This document shows, one piece after another, positions 8,376 to 17,525 of a DNA stretch of 33,125 bases (within the stretch, counting starts at the first letter, position 1; the number at the start of each line of letters is the position of its first letter). The translations under genes were made by a program, and so were the position numbers. The stretch comes from Clostridiales bacterium. GTDB taxonomy: Bacteria > Bacillota > Clostridia > Lachnospirales > Lachnospiraceae. The stretch covers positions 1 to 33,125 of the forward strand of contig JAAYQP010000256.1 in NCBI GenBank assembly GCA_012519195.1. The letters are read 5' to 3'. The notes beneath the pieces were generated by a model. It did no database searches. It was not told the DNA's origin and saw nothing but the letters and a program-made list of their open reading frames with translations.

Positions 8376-8508
8376 AGTATTATCCTTTCGACTTCCTTAG
8401 TGATTTGTATCTATAACAAAATGTGTAAAACACTTCTTACAAGATACCTTATCGAATAAATATAAATAAAACGAATTGTATTTATCTATAACCCCATAGG
8501 AGGTTTTT

Positions 8509-10281
8509 ATGTCAACTAAAAAAATCAGGTATATTTTTATTGTATTTTTGGGTATTCTGTTATTAGCCTTTGGATGTGACAGGAAAGATAATTCCGAACA
8601 GATACGGTCTGAGTTTGATTCTTTTATGAACGAATTGTTTGTTGAAACCGTGCAATCAGATTCCCTTTCTTTAAACTATTCTCTAGCCGAACCGGAAGCA
8701 TATGGTATTGATATTGATGAGATTACTCTGGGCGAAGTTAGTATATCCCAGATGAAAAATGACTTACTAAAGATTGAGAATCATTTAAAACGTCTGAATT
8801 CTTTTAATTATCATTTATTAGATAAGGACCAACAGCTTACTTACGATATACTAAAGGATTATTTAGAAAGAGGTCTGGAATTTGGTCATTACCTTTATTA
8901 TAGTGAATGCTTAGGCCCTACAACGGGCATTCAGGCCCAACTTCCCATCCTGCTGGCAGAGTATAGTTTTTATGAGAAATCAGATATTGATGAATACATT
9001 AAGCTTCTCTCTTGCGTGGATGACTACTTTGAAAGTATCGCTGAATTTGAAAGGCAGAAATCTGAAAAGGGCCTTTTTATGAAGGATGCTGTTGCTGATC
9101 GAATCATTGCACAATGTGAATCCTTTATTGCATCCGATGAAGATAATTTTCTCATTGAGTATTTTAATGAAAAGATTGAGAATTATGAGGGTCTAGCGGA
9201 TAGTGAGGTGGCAATCTATAAGGCCCTAAACAAAAAAGTTGTCTTGGAAGAAGTGATACCTGCCTATGAAACTTTGATTGCTGTATTATATGATTTAAAA
9301 GGTACAGGAACCAATGATGCAGGACTTTACTATTATCCAGAAGGGCAGGCATATTATGAACATTTAGCCAAACATAAAACCGGTTCTGGAAGAACCATGG
9401 AAGGAATCGTTGATCTTTTGGAGGATGCAATTGCCAATGGTATCGTTAAAATAACAACCATATCCCTCACAGATTCCTCTCTTTTAGATAAATACATGGA
9501 CTTTTCCTCCTTCCCTCTCACAGATCCGGATGAGATTCTGTCCGACCTTAGAGATGAAATATCCAAGGATTTTCCAGAGGCTATACCGGTTCAATGTAAA
9601 ATCAAATACGTTCACGAATCCCTTTCCGATTACTTAAGTCCGGCTTTGTATCTAGTACCACCGATTGATAACTATATGGATAATAATATTTATATCAATG
9701 GAAATGATACGGAAACGCTATCCATGATTTATACCACCGTAGCCCATGAGGGGTACCCAGGACATCTCTACCAATGTGTATATTTTCGCAATCAAAATCC
9801 TGCCCCAATCCGTAGTATAATTGATTTTGCAGGATATGATGAAGGTTGGGCTACTTATGTTGAAATGTATTCCTATCATATTGCCGGAATCGATAAAAAT
9901 CTTGCCAGCTTTTTGGAGGCCAATAATATCGTGATACTTTGTATGTATGCAAGGGCAGATATCGGAATCCATTATGAGGGGTGGACCAAAGAAAAAGTGA
10001 TATCCTATGTCCTAAACTTTATAAATAATCGAAAAGTCGCTGAAAAAATCTATGATACCCTATTAGAAGAACCCGCCATCTATCTTCCTTATGCAGTAGG
10101 TTATCTTGAAATAATGGAGCTAAAAGAAATTGCAGAGGAGGAGTTGGGAGATGCTTTTGAATTAAAGGATTTTCATCAGTTTCTTCTAGATATTGGTCCT
10201 GCTCAATTTCATATCATAGAAAAATACCTGATGGAGTGGATCGATCAACAAAAATCGGGGCTACTTCCTGCTGCCGGTTGA
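8509..10281 (+). CDS. DUF885-family zinc metallopeptidase lipoprotein
   Basis: A 590-residue exported lipoprotein. Residues 1-23 form a lipoprotein signal (basic KKIR, hydrophobic core, lipobox ending AFGC with C23), so it should be anchored outside the membrane. The rest is a DUF885 domain. The zinc site is visible as HEGYPGH at 413-419 (HExxH-like, H413, E414, and H419) and DEGWATYVE at 444-452, where glutamate is the expected third ligand. DUF885 proteins are gluzincin-like peptidases, probably cleaving peptides in or near the wall; substrates are mostly unknown. It has an AGGAGG site and a separate transcript from the FliK-like gene, which is divergent. A weak TTACAA-18-TATAAA pair near 8437 could be its promoter. 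No terminator is obvious before the pckA promoter. Confidence 0.88.
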   Translation: MSTKKIRYIFIVFLGILLLAFGCDRKDNSEQIRSEFDSFMNELFVETVQSDSLSLNYSLAEPEAYGIDIDEITLGEVSISQMKNDLLKIENHLKRLNSFNYHLLDKDQQLTYDILKDYLERGLEFGHYLYYSECLGPTTGIQAQLPILLAEYSFYEKSDIDEYIKLLSCVDDYFESIAEFERQKSEKGLFMKDAVADRIIAQCESFIASDEDNFLIEYFNEKIENYEGLADSEVAIYKALNKKVVLEEVIPAYETLIAVLYDLKGTGTNDAGLYYYPEGQAYYEHLAKHKTGSGRTMEGIVDLLEDAIANGIVKITTISLTDSSLLDKYMDFSSFPLTDPDEILSDLRDEISKDFPEAIPVQCKIKYVHESLSDYLSPALYLVPPIDNYMDNNIYINGNDTETLSMIYTTVAHEGYPGHLYQCVYFRNQNPAPIRSIIDFAGYDEGWATYVEMYSYHIAGIDKNLASFLEANNIVILCMYARADIGIHYEGWTKEKVISYVLNFINNRKVAEKIYDTLLEEPAIYLPYAVGYLEIMELKEIAEEELGDAFELKDFHQFLLDIGPAQFHIIEKYLMEWIDQQKSGLLPAAG

Positions 10282-10314
10282 TTTAGAAAATTAATGCAAA
10301 ATTAGTTCTATATA

Positions 10315-10343
10315 TTGACATTTACAATTTAATTAATTATACT
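10315..10343 (+). promoter_or_regulatory. Sigma-A promoter of pckA
   Basis: TTGACA (10315-10320), 17-base spacer, TATACT (10338-10343): near-consensus. Transcription would start near 10350, giving a leader of about 125 bases. The leader contains a small stem AATTGG-4-CCAATT near 10413-10429 and is otherwise A+T only, with no recognised riboswitch. Confidence 0.8.
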
Positions 10344-10475
10344 TACAGTGGAATACAATTATAATTATTTTTTATAATTAATTTTTTAACAAAGTTATTT
10401 TGAAGCAAGATGAATTGGTATTCCAATTTACTTGTCTATGAATAAAATACATTCTAAGAATTAGGAGGATACGAA

Positions 10476-12146
10476 ATGTCAACGAAAGCATACTATAAGA
10501 GAGATGAAATTGGCGCTAATAAGCCTGGATTTGCTAAGACTCGCTCTATCATCGAAGCTGCCTTTTACGGTAATAATGTTATTAAAATTAATACCCTAAA
10601 GGAAGCATATGAGCTTGCTAAAAATTCTCCAGGTACCGTAGTAACTGACATGCCGGTTTACCGTGGTGAAGAGTTTGGTCTTGAACCAGATGCTAAGGTT
10701 TTATTATTCAACGATGGTTCAATTACAGGTCGTTACGCTGCAGCTAGAAGAATTGCTGGTGAGCCTAATGTAGACTGCGATAGGTTGGATAAAATTGTTA
10801 TGGATGCAATCTATGATACTAGATGGAAGACCATGTACCATGCAGAAGTATTCATCGGATTAGATCCTGAGTTCATGGTAAAGGCTCACTTGCTTATTCC
10901 AGAAGGAGAAGAGAACATTCTATATTCTTGGATGTTAAACTTCCAATATATGTCCGATCACTATGTTAAAATGTATAAAAACTCGAGACCAATTGGTAAC
11001 GAGCCTGATATCTATATTTTCTCTGATCCTCAGTGGGTTGGAACCACTCAGACAGATATTTGTGATGGCAAATGTTTATCCTACTTTAACACAGCTACTA
11101 ACTGTGCCGCTATCTTAGGTATGAGATATTTCGGTGAGCATAAGAAGGGTACTCTTACCATTGCTTGGGCAATTGCAAATCGTAATGGCTATGCATCCTG
11201 CCATGGTGGTCAAAAGAGATATAACCTTCCTAACGGTAAATCTTATGTTGCCTCCGTATTCGGCCTTTCCGGATCTGGTAAATCAACAATTACCCATGCA
11301 AAACATGGTGGTAAGTATGATATTACAGTACTTCATGATGATGCATTTATCATTAATGATGAAACCGCATCCTCCATTGCACTGGAACCTACCTACTTTG
11401 ATAAGACTGCAGACTACCCTACCAACTGCGAAGATAATAAATATCTGTTAACCGCTCAGAACTGCTCTGCTACTTTAGATGATGAGGGAAAAGTAGTTCT
11501 AGTTACTGAGGATATACGTAATGGTAACGGTCGTGCAATTAAATCTAAATTATGGTCTCCAAACCGTGTTGATAAGATTGAAGAACCGGTTAATGCGATC
11601 TTTTGGATCATGAAGGATCCTACCCTTCCTCCTATTGTAAAAATAAAAGGAGCTTCTCTTGCTTCCGTAATGGGTGCAACACTGGCAACAAAGAGATCCT
11701 CTGCGGAAAGACTTGCACCAGGTGTGGATCCAAATGCATTGGTTGTTGAACCTTATGCAAATCCATTCCGTACCTATCCTTTAGTAAATGACTATGAGAA
11801 ATTCAAGAAATTAGTTGATGAAAGAAATGTAGATTGCTACATCCTCAATACCGGCGATTTCATGGGCAAGAAGGTTAAACCTTCCGACACTTTAGGTGTT
11901 ATCGAAGCTGTTGTTGAAGGAACGGCTCAGTTCAAGCAATGGGGACCTTTCGAAGATATCGAAATCTTTGAGTGGGAAGGCTTTGTTCCAGATCTCAATG
12001 ATCCTGAATACAAAGCCCAATTAACCGCAAGAATGCAAGATAGAGTTAAATTCGTAGAATCTAGAAATGAATTTAAAGGCGGTTATGATAAATTACCTGA
12101 AGATGCTCTTGCAGCTATCAAGAAGGTTGTTGACGAATTAAAATAA
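10476..12146 (+). CDS. pckA: Phosphoenolpyruvate carboxykinase (ATP), divergent type
   Basis: A 556-residue cytoplasmic enzyme converting oxaloacetate and ATP to PEP, CO2 and ADP; in fermenting clostridia it often runs the other way, fixing CO2 to make oxaloacetate and ATP. The nucleotide loop GLSGSGKST is at 263-271, kinase-2 HDDAF at 287-291, and LPPIVKI and the YILNTGDF segment later match the PEPCK C-terminal fold. It departs from the usual ATP-PEPCK signature: the EGGCYAK loop is replaced by EPTYFDK near 304-310, and DDEHxW by DDAF. So it is a distant branch, and an ATP requirement is inferred only from the P-loop. Ribosome site AGGAGG; monocistronic, with its own strong promoter and a long terminator. 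Confidence 0.85.
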   Translation: MSTKAYYKRDEIGANKPGFAKTRSIIEAAFYGNNVIKINTLKEAYELAKNSPGTVVTDMPVYRGEEFGLEPDAKVLLFNDGSITGRYAAARRIAGEPNVDCDRLDKIVMDAIYDTRWKTMYHAEVFIGLDPEFMVKAHLLIPEGEENILYSWMLNFQYMSDHYVKMYKNSRPIGNEPDIYIFSDPQWVGTTQTDICDGKCLSYFNTATNCAAILGMRYFGEHKKGTLTIAWAIANRNGYASCHGGQKRYNLPNGKSYVASVFGLSGSGKSTITHAKHGGKYDITVLHDDAFIINDETASSIALEPTYFDKTADYPTNCEDNKYLLTAQNCSATLDDEGKVVLVTEDIRNGNGRAIKSKLWSPNRVDKIEEPVNAIFWIMKDPTLPPIVKIKGASLASVMGATLATKRSSAERLAPGVDPNALVVEPYANPFRTYPLVNDYEKFKKLVDERNVDCYILNTGDFMGKKVKPSDTLGVIEAVVEGTAQFKQWGPFEDIEIFEWEGFVPDLNDPEYKAQLTARMQDRVKFVESRNEFKGGYDKLPEDALAAIKKVVDELK

Positions 12147-12158
12147 ATATAATTAATT

Positions 12159-12401
12159 TTATGCCATAACAAATAAGCTGCATATAATCCGTTTTTGGAT
12201 TGTATGCAGCTTATTTGCATGAGTCAAAGCTTTTAAGGTAAGATAACTAAAATGCTTATTCCAGGTAAACAAAAATTCTTTCATATTCTTTATGTCTTCC
12301 ATTGTCATTGGTTCCTTCAATGCGATCATCCTCATTTCTAATTTTTTATCTATGCTGTGTATATACAAATGGTGATACAGGACATCGTAGATATATCCCA
12401 T
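12159..12401 (-). CDS. Doubtful 80-codon ORF downstream of metG
   Basis: An open frame that starts 22 bases after the metG stop on the same strand. I recognise no family. The middle (MTMEDIKNMKEFLFTWNKHF) looks protein-like and charged, but the last 20 residues are encoded inside the pckA terminator hairpin, and the start has only a weak GGTG four bases upstream. It could be a small tail gene of the metG operon, or chance. Confidence 0.3.
   Translation of the reverse strand: MGYIYDVLYHHLYIHSIDKKLEMRMIALKEPMTMEDIKNMKEFLFTWNKHFSYLTLKALTHANKLHTIQKRIICSLFVMA
12171..12216. terminator. Terminator hairpin after pckA
   Basis: Arms AAATAAGCTGCATATAATCC (12171-12190) and its near-perfect complement (12197-12216) flank a 6-base loop GTTTTT. 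The 20-bp stem has one mismatch. T-rich bases at the outer ends on both strands suggest it serves pckA and the convergent metG transcript. Its U-tract is weak (TTATTTG). Confidence 0.75.
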
Positions 12402-12422
12402 ATCACCATTTAAACTATCTTG

Positions 12423-14408
12423 TTATTGGATTTCAGCACCTGCTGGCATATCCTTCTCAGGAACCATTAAAGATAAGTTGCCATCCGCATCCTCTGCACA
12501 CAGAAGCATTCCTTCTGAGAGTATTCCAGCTAATTTGGCTGGCTTTAAGTTTACTACTACCATAACTTTCTTTCCAACCATCTCCTCTGGTTTGTAATGT
12601 CCTTTAATTCCTGAAACAATCTGCTTTACTTGGGAACCAATCTTAACCTGAGAGCATAATAATTTCTTCGATTTTTTAACTTCTTCACAGGCTATAATTT
12701 CACCAACCTGGAATTGAAGTTTCGAAAAGTCATCGTAAGTTATCTCTGGTTTTGCTTCTATATCAATCACGGAAGAATCCTGAGACTCATCGGAAACCGT
12801 ATTAACTTCTCCATTTGTTGTATCCGCATTTGCATTCATCTCTTCCACTTTCTCTAGGATCTCCTTTAAATCCAAACGAGCAAATAAGATCTTCGGCGAT
12901 TTTGTTACTTCATTTCCTGACTTATAAAGCCCAAATTGACCTAACTCTTCTAAGGTTCTAGCTTTGGTTGAAAGTTGATCCAAGATATTCTTAGAAGTTT
13001 CCGGCATAAATGCTTCCAGAATACTTGCACCTATACAAATACTCTCAACTAGGTTGTAAAGTACCGTTTCCAGACGTTCCTTCTTTGCCTCATCTTTTGC
13101 CAATACCCAAGGCATAGTCTCATCAATATATTTATTGCAGCGTTTGAATAAACTAAAGATTTCGCTGATTGCATCCGCTACCCTTAGTTTATCCATTTTC
13201 GCAATTACTTTCTTTGGAGTCTCCAAGGCTAAAGCCTTTAACTCTTCATCCACCGGCTCTGTAACATTACGGTTATAAACAGTGCCATCAAAATATTTAT
13301 TGGACATGGAAATCGTACGGTTAACCAGATTTCCTAAGGTGTTAGCAAGGTCAGAATTAATCCTTTCCACCAAAAGCTCCCAGGATATGATACCATCGTT
13401 TTCAAATGGCATCTCATGAAGGACAAAATATCTTACTGCATCCACGCCGAATAACTTTACAAGATCGTCCGCGTAGATAACATTTCCTTTTGATTTACTC
13501 ATCTTATCTGCAGAGCTTCCTTGAAGCAACCAAGGGTGCCCGAAGATTTGTTTTGGTAGAGGTTGCTCTAGTGCCATTAAAATAATTGGCCAATAAATGG
13601 TATGAAAACGTATAATATCCTTACCGATCAGATGTAAATCTGCTGGCCAGAATTTTTTATACTGCTCGCTACTATTACCATCCGCATCATAACCGATACC
13701 GGTTATATAGTTACTTAATGCATCCAGCCAGACATATACCACATGTTTGCTATCGAAATCTACCGGTATACCCCATTTAAACGAGGTACGGGATACACAT
13801 AGATCCTGTAGTCCTGGAAGTAGGAAATTATTCATCATTTCATTCTTTCTGGATTCAGGCTGAATAAATTCTGGGTGAGTATTGATGTGCTCAATCAAAC
13901 GATCTGCATATTTACTCAGTTTTAAGAAATAAGCTTCTTCCTTTGCAGGCTGAACTTCCCTTCCACAATCCGGGCATTTCCCATCCACCAATTGGGAAGA
14001 AGTAAAGAAAGATTCACAAGGGGTACAGTATAAACCTTCATAAAAGCCTTTATAGATATCCCCTTTCTCATAAAGCTTTTTAAAAATCTTCTGAACCTGC
14101 TTCTCATGATCTTCATCCGTCGTACGAATAAATTTGTCATAGGATGTATTCATAAGATCCCAAATTCTTTTGATTTCTTCAGCTACTGCATCTACAAATT
14201 CTTTTGGAGTTACCTTTGCTTCTGCTGCCTTTAGCTCAATTTTCTGACCATGTTCATCCGTTCCGGTCTGAAAATATACATCAAATCCTTGAAAACGTTT
14301 AAATCTTGCAATACTATCCGCCAAAACAATCTCATAGGTGTTTCCAATGTGCGGTTTCCCTGAGGTGTAGGCAATTGCAGTTGAGATATAATATGGTTTT
14401 TTACTCAA
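12423..14408 (-). CDS. metG: Methionine--tRNA ligase
   Basis: Charges tRNA-Met with methionine in the cytoplasm. The N-terminal Rossmann half starts YYISTAIAYTSGKPHIGNTYE (HIGN = HIGH motif), followed by the CTPCESF and CPDCG zinc-binding knuckles around residues 127-148, KMSKSKGN around 300, an anticodon-binding helical domain, and a C-terminal tRNA-binding domain (about 555-661, QFQVGEIIACEEVKKS to GMLLCAEDADG) of the Trbp111 type. The start is best set at the TTG at 14408: AAAGGA lies 9 bases before it. The ATG at 14417 three codons upstream would be directly abutting the ribosome site. Both give almost the same protein (about 661 residues). Expression is controlled by the T-box leader upstream. 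Confidence 0.95.
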   Translation of the reverse strand: MSKKPYYISTAIAYTSGKPHIGNTYEIVLADSIARFKRFQGFDVYFQTGTDEHGQKIELKAAEAKVTPKEFVDAVAEEIKRIWDLMNTSYDKFIRTTDEDHEKQVQKIFKKLYEKGDIYKGFYEGLYCTPCESFFTSSQLVDGKCPDCGREVQPAKEEAYFLKLSKYADRLIEHINTHPEFIQPESRKNEMMNNFLLPGLQDLCVSRTSFKWGIPVDFDSKHVVYVWLDALSNYITGIGYDADGNSSEQYKKFWPADLHLIGKDIIRFHTIYWPIILMALEQPLPKQIFGHPWLLQGSSADKMSKSKGNVIYADDLVKLFGVDAVRYFVLHEMPFENDGIISWELLVERINSDLANTLGNLVNRTISMSNKYFDGTVYNRNVTEPVDEELKALALETPKKVIAKMDKLRVADAISEIFSLFKRCNKYIDETMPWVLAKDEAKKERLETVLYNLVESICIGASILEAFMPETSKNILDQLSTKARTLEELGQFGLYKSGNEVTKSPKILFARLDLKEILEKVEEMNANADTTNGEVNTVSDESQDSSVIDIEAKPEITYDDFSKLQFQVGEIIACEEVKKSKKLLCSQVKIGSQVKQIVSGIKGHYKPEEMVGKKVMVVVNLKPAKLAGILSEGMLLCAEDADGNLSLMVPEKDMPAGAEIQ

Positions 14409-14514
14409 TACAATCATTCCTTTCTATTTCTCATTTTCAAATATTTTTCCTTCCTGAAAGCAATCTGGATTACTCATTAAAATATCTGCCTCTCAGACAA
14501 TTTAATATATGCAT

Positions 14515-14830
14515 TAAAAAACTCCCGTCCTTAAAATACTTTAAAGACGAGAGGAACTCCCGTGGTACCACTTTAATTTACCTTCTCCCTATACTAGAAG
14601 GCCTCATTCACTGCATATAAACAGTTAGCAATATAACGGTTCGCTTCCGTCGCAGCCTAAGATATTAGATCCCTATCCTCAGTGCGCAGCTCCAAGACCA
14701 TCTTCAACAGTTTCCTGTACTCATATTGAGCAGGGTTCTTTCCCGTCTCCCTTTCTCAGCTACCAGGGTTCTCTGTAAACCATTCCACTGTCTACTCTTC
14801 TTTTCACAGCCTTTTATCTATTCCTTTTTA
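14515..14830 (-). ncRNA. T-box riboswitch leader of metG, specifier AUG (Met)
   Basis: The minus-strand RNA has all T-box parts. The T-box sequence with core GTGGTACCACGGGA lies at 14558-14578. A terminator follows (arms CTCTCGTC at 14546-14553 and GACGGGAG at 14522-14529 with a short AT-rich top, then a run of T at 14515-14521). In stem I, GGT..TGagA and AGAGAA-type elements are recognisable, and the specifier loop carries AUG (CAT at 14722-14724 on the given strand) followed by A, as expected for methionine. Uncharged tRNA-Met should bind both the specifier and the T-box, disrupt the terminator and allow metG reading. The alternative antiterminator pairing was not modelled base by base. Confidence 0.9.
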
Positions 14831-14836
14831 ATGGAA

Positions 14837-14865
14837 AGTATACCATTCCGTTTAATCTTTGTCAA
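14837..14865 (-). promoter_or_regulatory. Sigma-A promoter of the metG T-box leader
   Basis: On the minus strand TTGACA (14860-14865), exactly 17 bases, TATACT (14837-14842). It predicts a leader start near 14830, matching the T-box length. The divergent stretch 14866-15080 toward the next gene is AT-rich and shows nothing else I can support. Confidence 0.88.
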
Positions 14866-15083
14866 AGGTTTTTGCCTATCCTCATATACATTCATACAAT
14901 TATTATCCCCTATTTCCATATTGGATTATTCTAGCTAATTATGAAAATACACCTAATAATGATTATTCATTAATGATATTATTACCAACATCTCAAACTT
15001 GGTATTACAATTTTTTAAATAGAAATTAGATTAAATGTTTCCAAAATATAACCTAATTAAAATAGAAAATATAGGAAACCTAT

Positions 15084-15091
15084 GGTATAAT
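15084..15091 (+). promoter_or_regulatory. Candidate extended -10 promoter for the DUF4846-CapA gene
   Basis: TATAAT (15086-15091) is preceded by TGG, giving the extended -10 form TGnTATAAT. The -35 region is poor. The inverted repeat ATAGG-AAA-CCTAT (15071-15083) overlaps the spacer. Confidence 0.4.
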
Positions 15092-15149
15092 TATCCTGCC
15101 TAGGGCAAAGATCTAAATAATTATATAACAAATACAGTAGGAGTTGCTT

Positions 15150-17258
15150 ATGAAAATATTGATCAAGAGGGACAAACTATTCTTTTTAATATTTCTAATT
15201 ATTATTATCTTTTCTTCCTGTTCCCCCTCTCAAAGTAATCAAGAATCTGAACCCCATAATTATATTCATGAAGAAGTTGTTTCTGAGGCCTCTAAGGAAT
15301 CAGAAAATGAAATTGATACTGCTATCGATTCGCAAGAAACAAGTTCTCCTATTCTTGAAACCACCAGATCCTTCAAAAACCCAGAAGGCAGCACAATGGA
15401 AACTAGGATTTTACCTCCCCAAGGATATGAAAGAATTCCATCGGATCCTAAGGAGATTACTACTTTTTTAAGGGAGTTCAAATTAAAAGAAGATGGAAGC
15501 AAGGTACTGCTATATACTGGTGAAGAAAAAAGCTTACAGGATGGTCATGTTGCAATTTTTGATTTAGATATTGGTGATAGAGACCTGCAGCAATGTGCAG
15601 ATTCCATTATTCGAATTTATGCTGAATATTACTGGTCCCATGGAGAATATGAGAAAATTGCCTTTCATCTAACCAATGGGTTTTTAATGGAATATACAAA
15701 ATGGAGGGATGGTAATCGTCTTAAGGTTGAGGGAAATAATGTCCGTTGGGTTAAAACAAAAAACTATGATAATTCCTATGAATGCTTCCGTGACTATTTA
15801 AATATGGTGTTTGCCTATGCTGGTACCCTTTCCTTATCACAAGAATGTGAATCGATTGAAATAGAAGAACTTCGTCCCGGTGATATGTTTCTTCAAGGAG
15901 GAAGTCCTGGACACTGTGTTTTAATTGTAGATATCGCAGAAGATAAGCATGGAAATCGTTGCTATTTAATGGCTCAGGGATATATGCCCGCACAGGATTT
16001 TTATATACTTAAAAATCCACTACATTCAGAGGATCCCTGGTATTATGCTTCTGAAATCACCTTTCCTTTTCATACCCCCTCATGGACCTTTCAGGAAGGA
16101 TCTATTGTTAGATGGGCTGATTTTCCTTTAAACAAGGCTGAAAATCCTACTCTACCTCATAATAGCAGGAATGCAGCTTCTATACCCGCTATGTCTAGGG
16201 AAGCCTATAGCTTTTCGGAAAATAAATCTTCGGTTACTCTTCTTGCAGTAGGTGATAATCTAATCCATGCAGAAGTAATTGATAGCGGACGAAAAGAAAA
16301 TGGTAACTTAAATTATGATCATTTATATGCCAATATTAAGGAAGAAATCTCTGAAGCAGACATCGCTATCATCAACCAAGAAACCATCCTTGGAGGGGAT
16401 GATTTTGAATATACGGGATACCCAGCCTTTAATTCCCCCACAGAAATTGGTGATGCGATTGTAGAAGCAGGTTTTGATGTGGTTCTCCATGCAACAAACC
16501 ATACCTTGGATAAAGGATTAAAGGGCGTTTTAAATACCTTTGAATACTGGAAACAATATCCACAGATTACCATACTTGGGATTAATGAATCATCTGAGCA
16601 AAGAGAAGAAATTAGAATAATAGAAAAGAACGGGATCCGTATTGCCATGCTGAACTATACCTACGGGCTAAATGGCTACCGTATTCCAAAGGACATGCCA
16701 TATCTTGTCAATCTGCTGGACCGAAAGCAAATGGAGGCAGATATTAAGAAAGCTGAGGAACTCGCGGATTTTACGATCGTATTTCCTCATTGGGGAACCG
16801 AATATGTCTATGAACCAACCAAGGAGCAAAAGGATCTTTGCCAGTTCTTTTACAAAAATGGAGTAGACTTAGTTATTGGTACCCATCCCCATGTCCTGGA
16901 ACCTCTGGAATGGATAATGGATGAAGAGGATAAAAAGATGCTAGTCTATTACTCCTTAGGTAATTTTATGTCTTACCAAAAGGAAGCTCCACGCATGCTG
17001 GGAGGAATGGCAAAGGTTACAATTAGCAAAGATCATAGCGGAACCTATATCAGTGAAGCAGGAATTACCCCCATCGTTACACATTATGAAAATGGTCCTT
17101 CAGACTATAACTATGGGATCTATAAACTTATGGATTATACTCCTAGCCTGGCCTCAAAACATGGTGTTTCGGAAATCGCCAAAAATGGTCCTATGGATTA
17201 TAATACAAGCATAGCTTTAGCCAAACAGATCCTAGGTGACTGGTTCCCTAGGAAATAA
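15150..17258 (+). CDS. Lipoprotein with DUF4846 domain fused to CapA phosphatase-like domain
   Basis: A 702-residue exported lipoprotein (lipobox ending IFSSC, cysteine at 24). After a low-complexity linker, residues about 90-320 form a DUF4846 domain, with LDIGDRDLQQCADSIIR and GDMFLQGGSPGHCVLIVDIA and MPAQDFYILKNP as typical stretches. Residues about 360-620 form a CapA-type (PGA_cap) domain, with AVGDNLIH, INQETIL, HATNHTLD, FPHWGTEY and GTHPHVLEP, the metallophosphoesterase-like metal sites. CapA proteins are linked to poly-gamma-glutamate capsule, and DUF4846 is of unknown function but commonly seen in lipoproteins. The combination in one chain is unusual to me. The start is ATG 15150, with AGGAG six to seven bases upstream; the TTG at 15144 overlaps the ribosome site. 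Confidence 0.85.
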   Translation: MKILIKRDKLFFLIFLIIIIFSSCSPSQSNQESEPHNYIHEEVVSEASKESENEIDTAIDSQETSSPILETTRSFKNPEGSTMETRILPPQGYERIPSDPKEITTFLREFKLKEDGSKVLLYTGEEKSLQDGHVAIFDLDIGDRDLQQCADSIIRIYAEYYWSHGEYEKIAFHLTNGFLMEYTKWRDGNRLKVEGNNVRWVKTKNYDNSYECFRDYLNMVFAYAGTLSLSQECESIEIEELRPGDMFLQGGSPGHCVLIVDIAEDKHGNRCYLMAQGYMPAQDFYILKNPLHSEDPWYYASEITFPFHTPSWTFQEGSIVRWADFPLNKAENPTLPHNSRNAASIPAMSREAYSFSENKSSVTLLAVGDNLIHAEVIDSGRKENGNLNYDHLYANIKEEISEADIAIINQETILGGDDFEYTGYPAFNSPTEIGDAIVEAGFDVVLHATNHTLDKGLKGVLNTFEYWKQYPQITILGINESSEQREEIRIIEKNGIRIAMLNYTYGLNGYRIPKDMPYLVNLLDRKQMEADIKKAEELADFTIVFPHWGTEYVYEPTKEQKDLCQFFYKNGVDLVIGTHPHVLEPLEWIMDEEDKKMLVYYSLGNFMSYQKEAPRMLGGMAKVTISKDHSGTYISEAGITPIVTHYENGPSDYNYGIYKLMDYTPSLASKHGVSEIAKNGPMDYNTSIALAKQILGDWFPRK

Positions 17259-17319
17259 ATTTGACATCTTTTTTCTCTAATTTATGGTGTTTTACTAAAG
17301 AAAATAATTAAATAAAATA

Positions 17320-17380
17320 AAAATAAGATTGGCCAAAAAGGTATCTCCTAATGGATATACGTTTTAGTCAATCTTATTTT
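17320..17380. terminator. Bidirectional terminator between the CapA-type gene and galE
   Basis: AAAATAAGATTG (17320-17331) and CAATCTTATTTT (17369-17380) pair perfectly over 12 bp; the interior is an imperfect stem. Both sides are flanked by A or T runs, so it can act for the two convergent genes. The rest of the spacer 17259-17525 is AT-rich and empty. Confidence 0.7.
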
Positions 17381-17525
17381 ATAATTACTACCCTCTCGCT
17401 CTTCCCCACTTCTGCCTCTGGAAAAATACCTTCTCCAGTACTAGCTTTTTTAGATTAACAAATTTTATACAATTTGTCAATAGTTTTTTAATTATTAAAG
17501 CAACTTTTAGTAATATTTTATAGAT

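Noticed and set aside
9164-9972. Minus-strand open frames inside the DUF885 gene
   Set aside because: Antisense shadows of a conserved metallopeptidase with its motif codons on the other strand.
14306-14938. Plus-strand open frames across the metG start and T-box
   Set aside because: They are antisense to the T-box RNA, whose structure explains the sequence.
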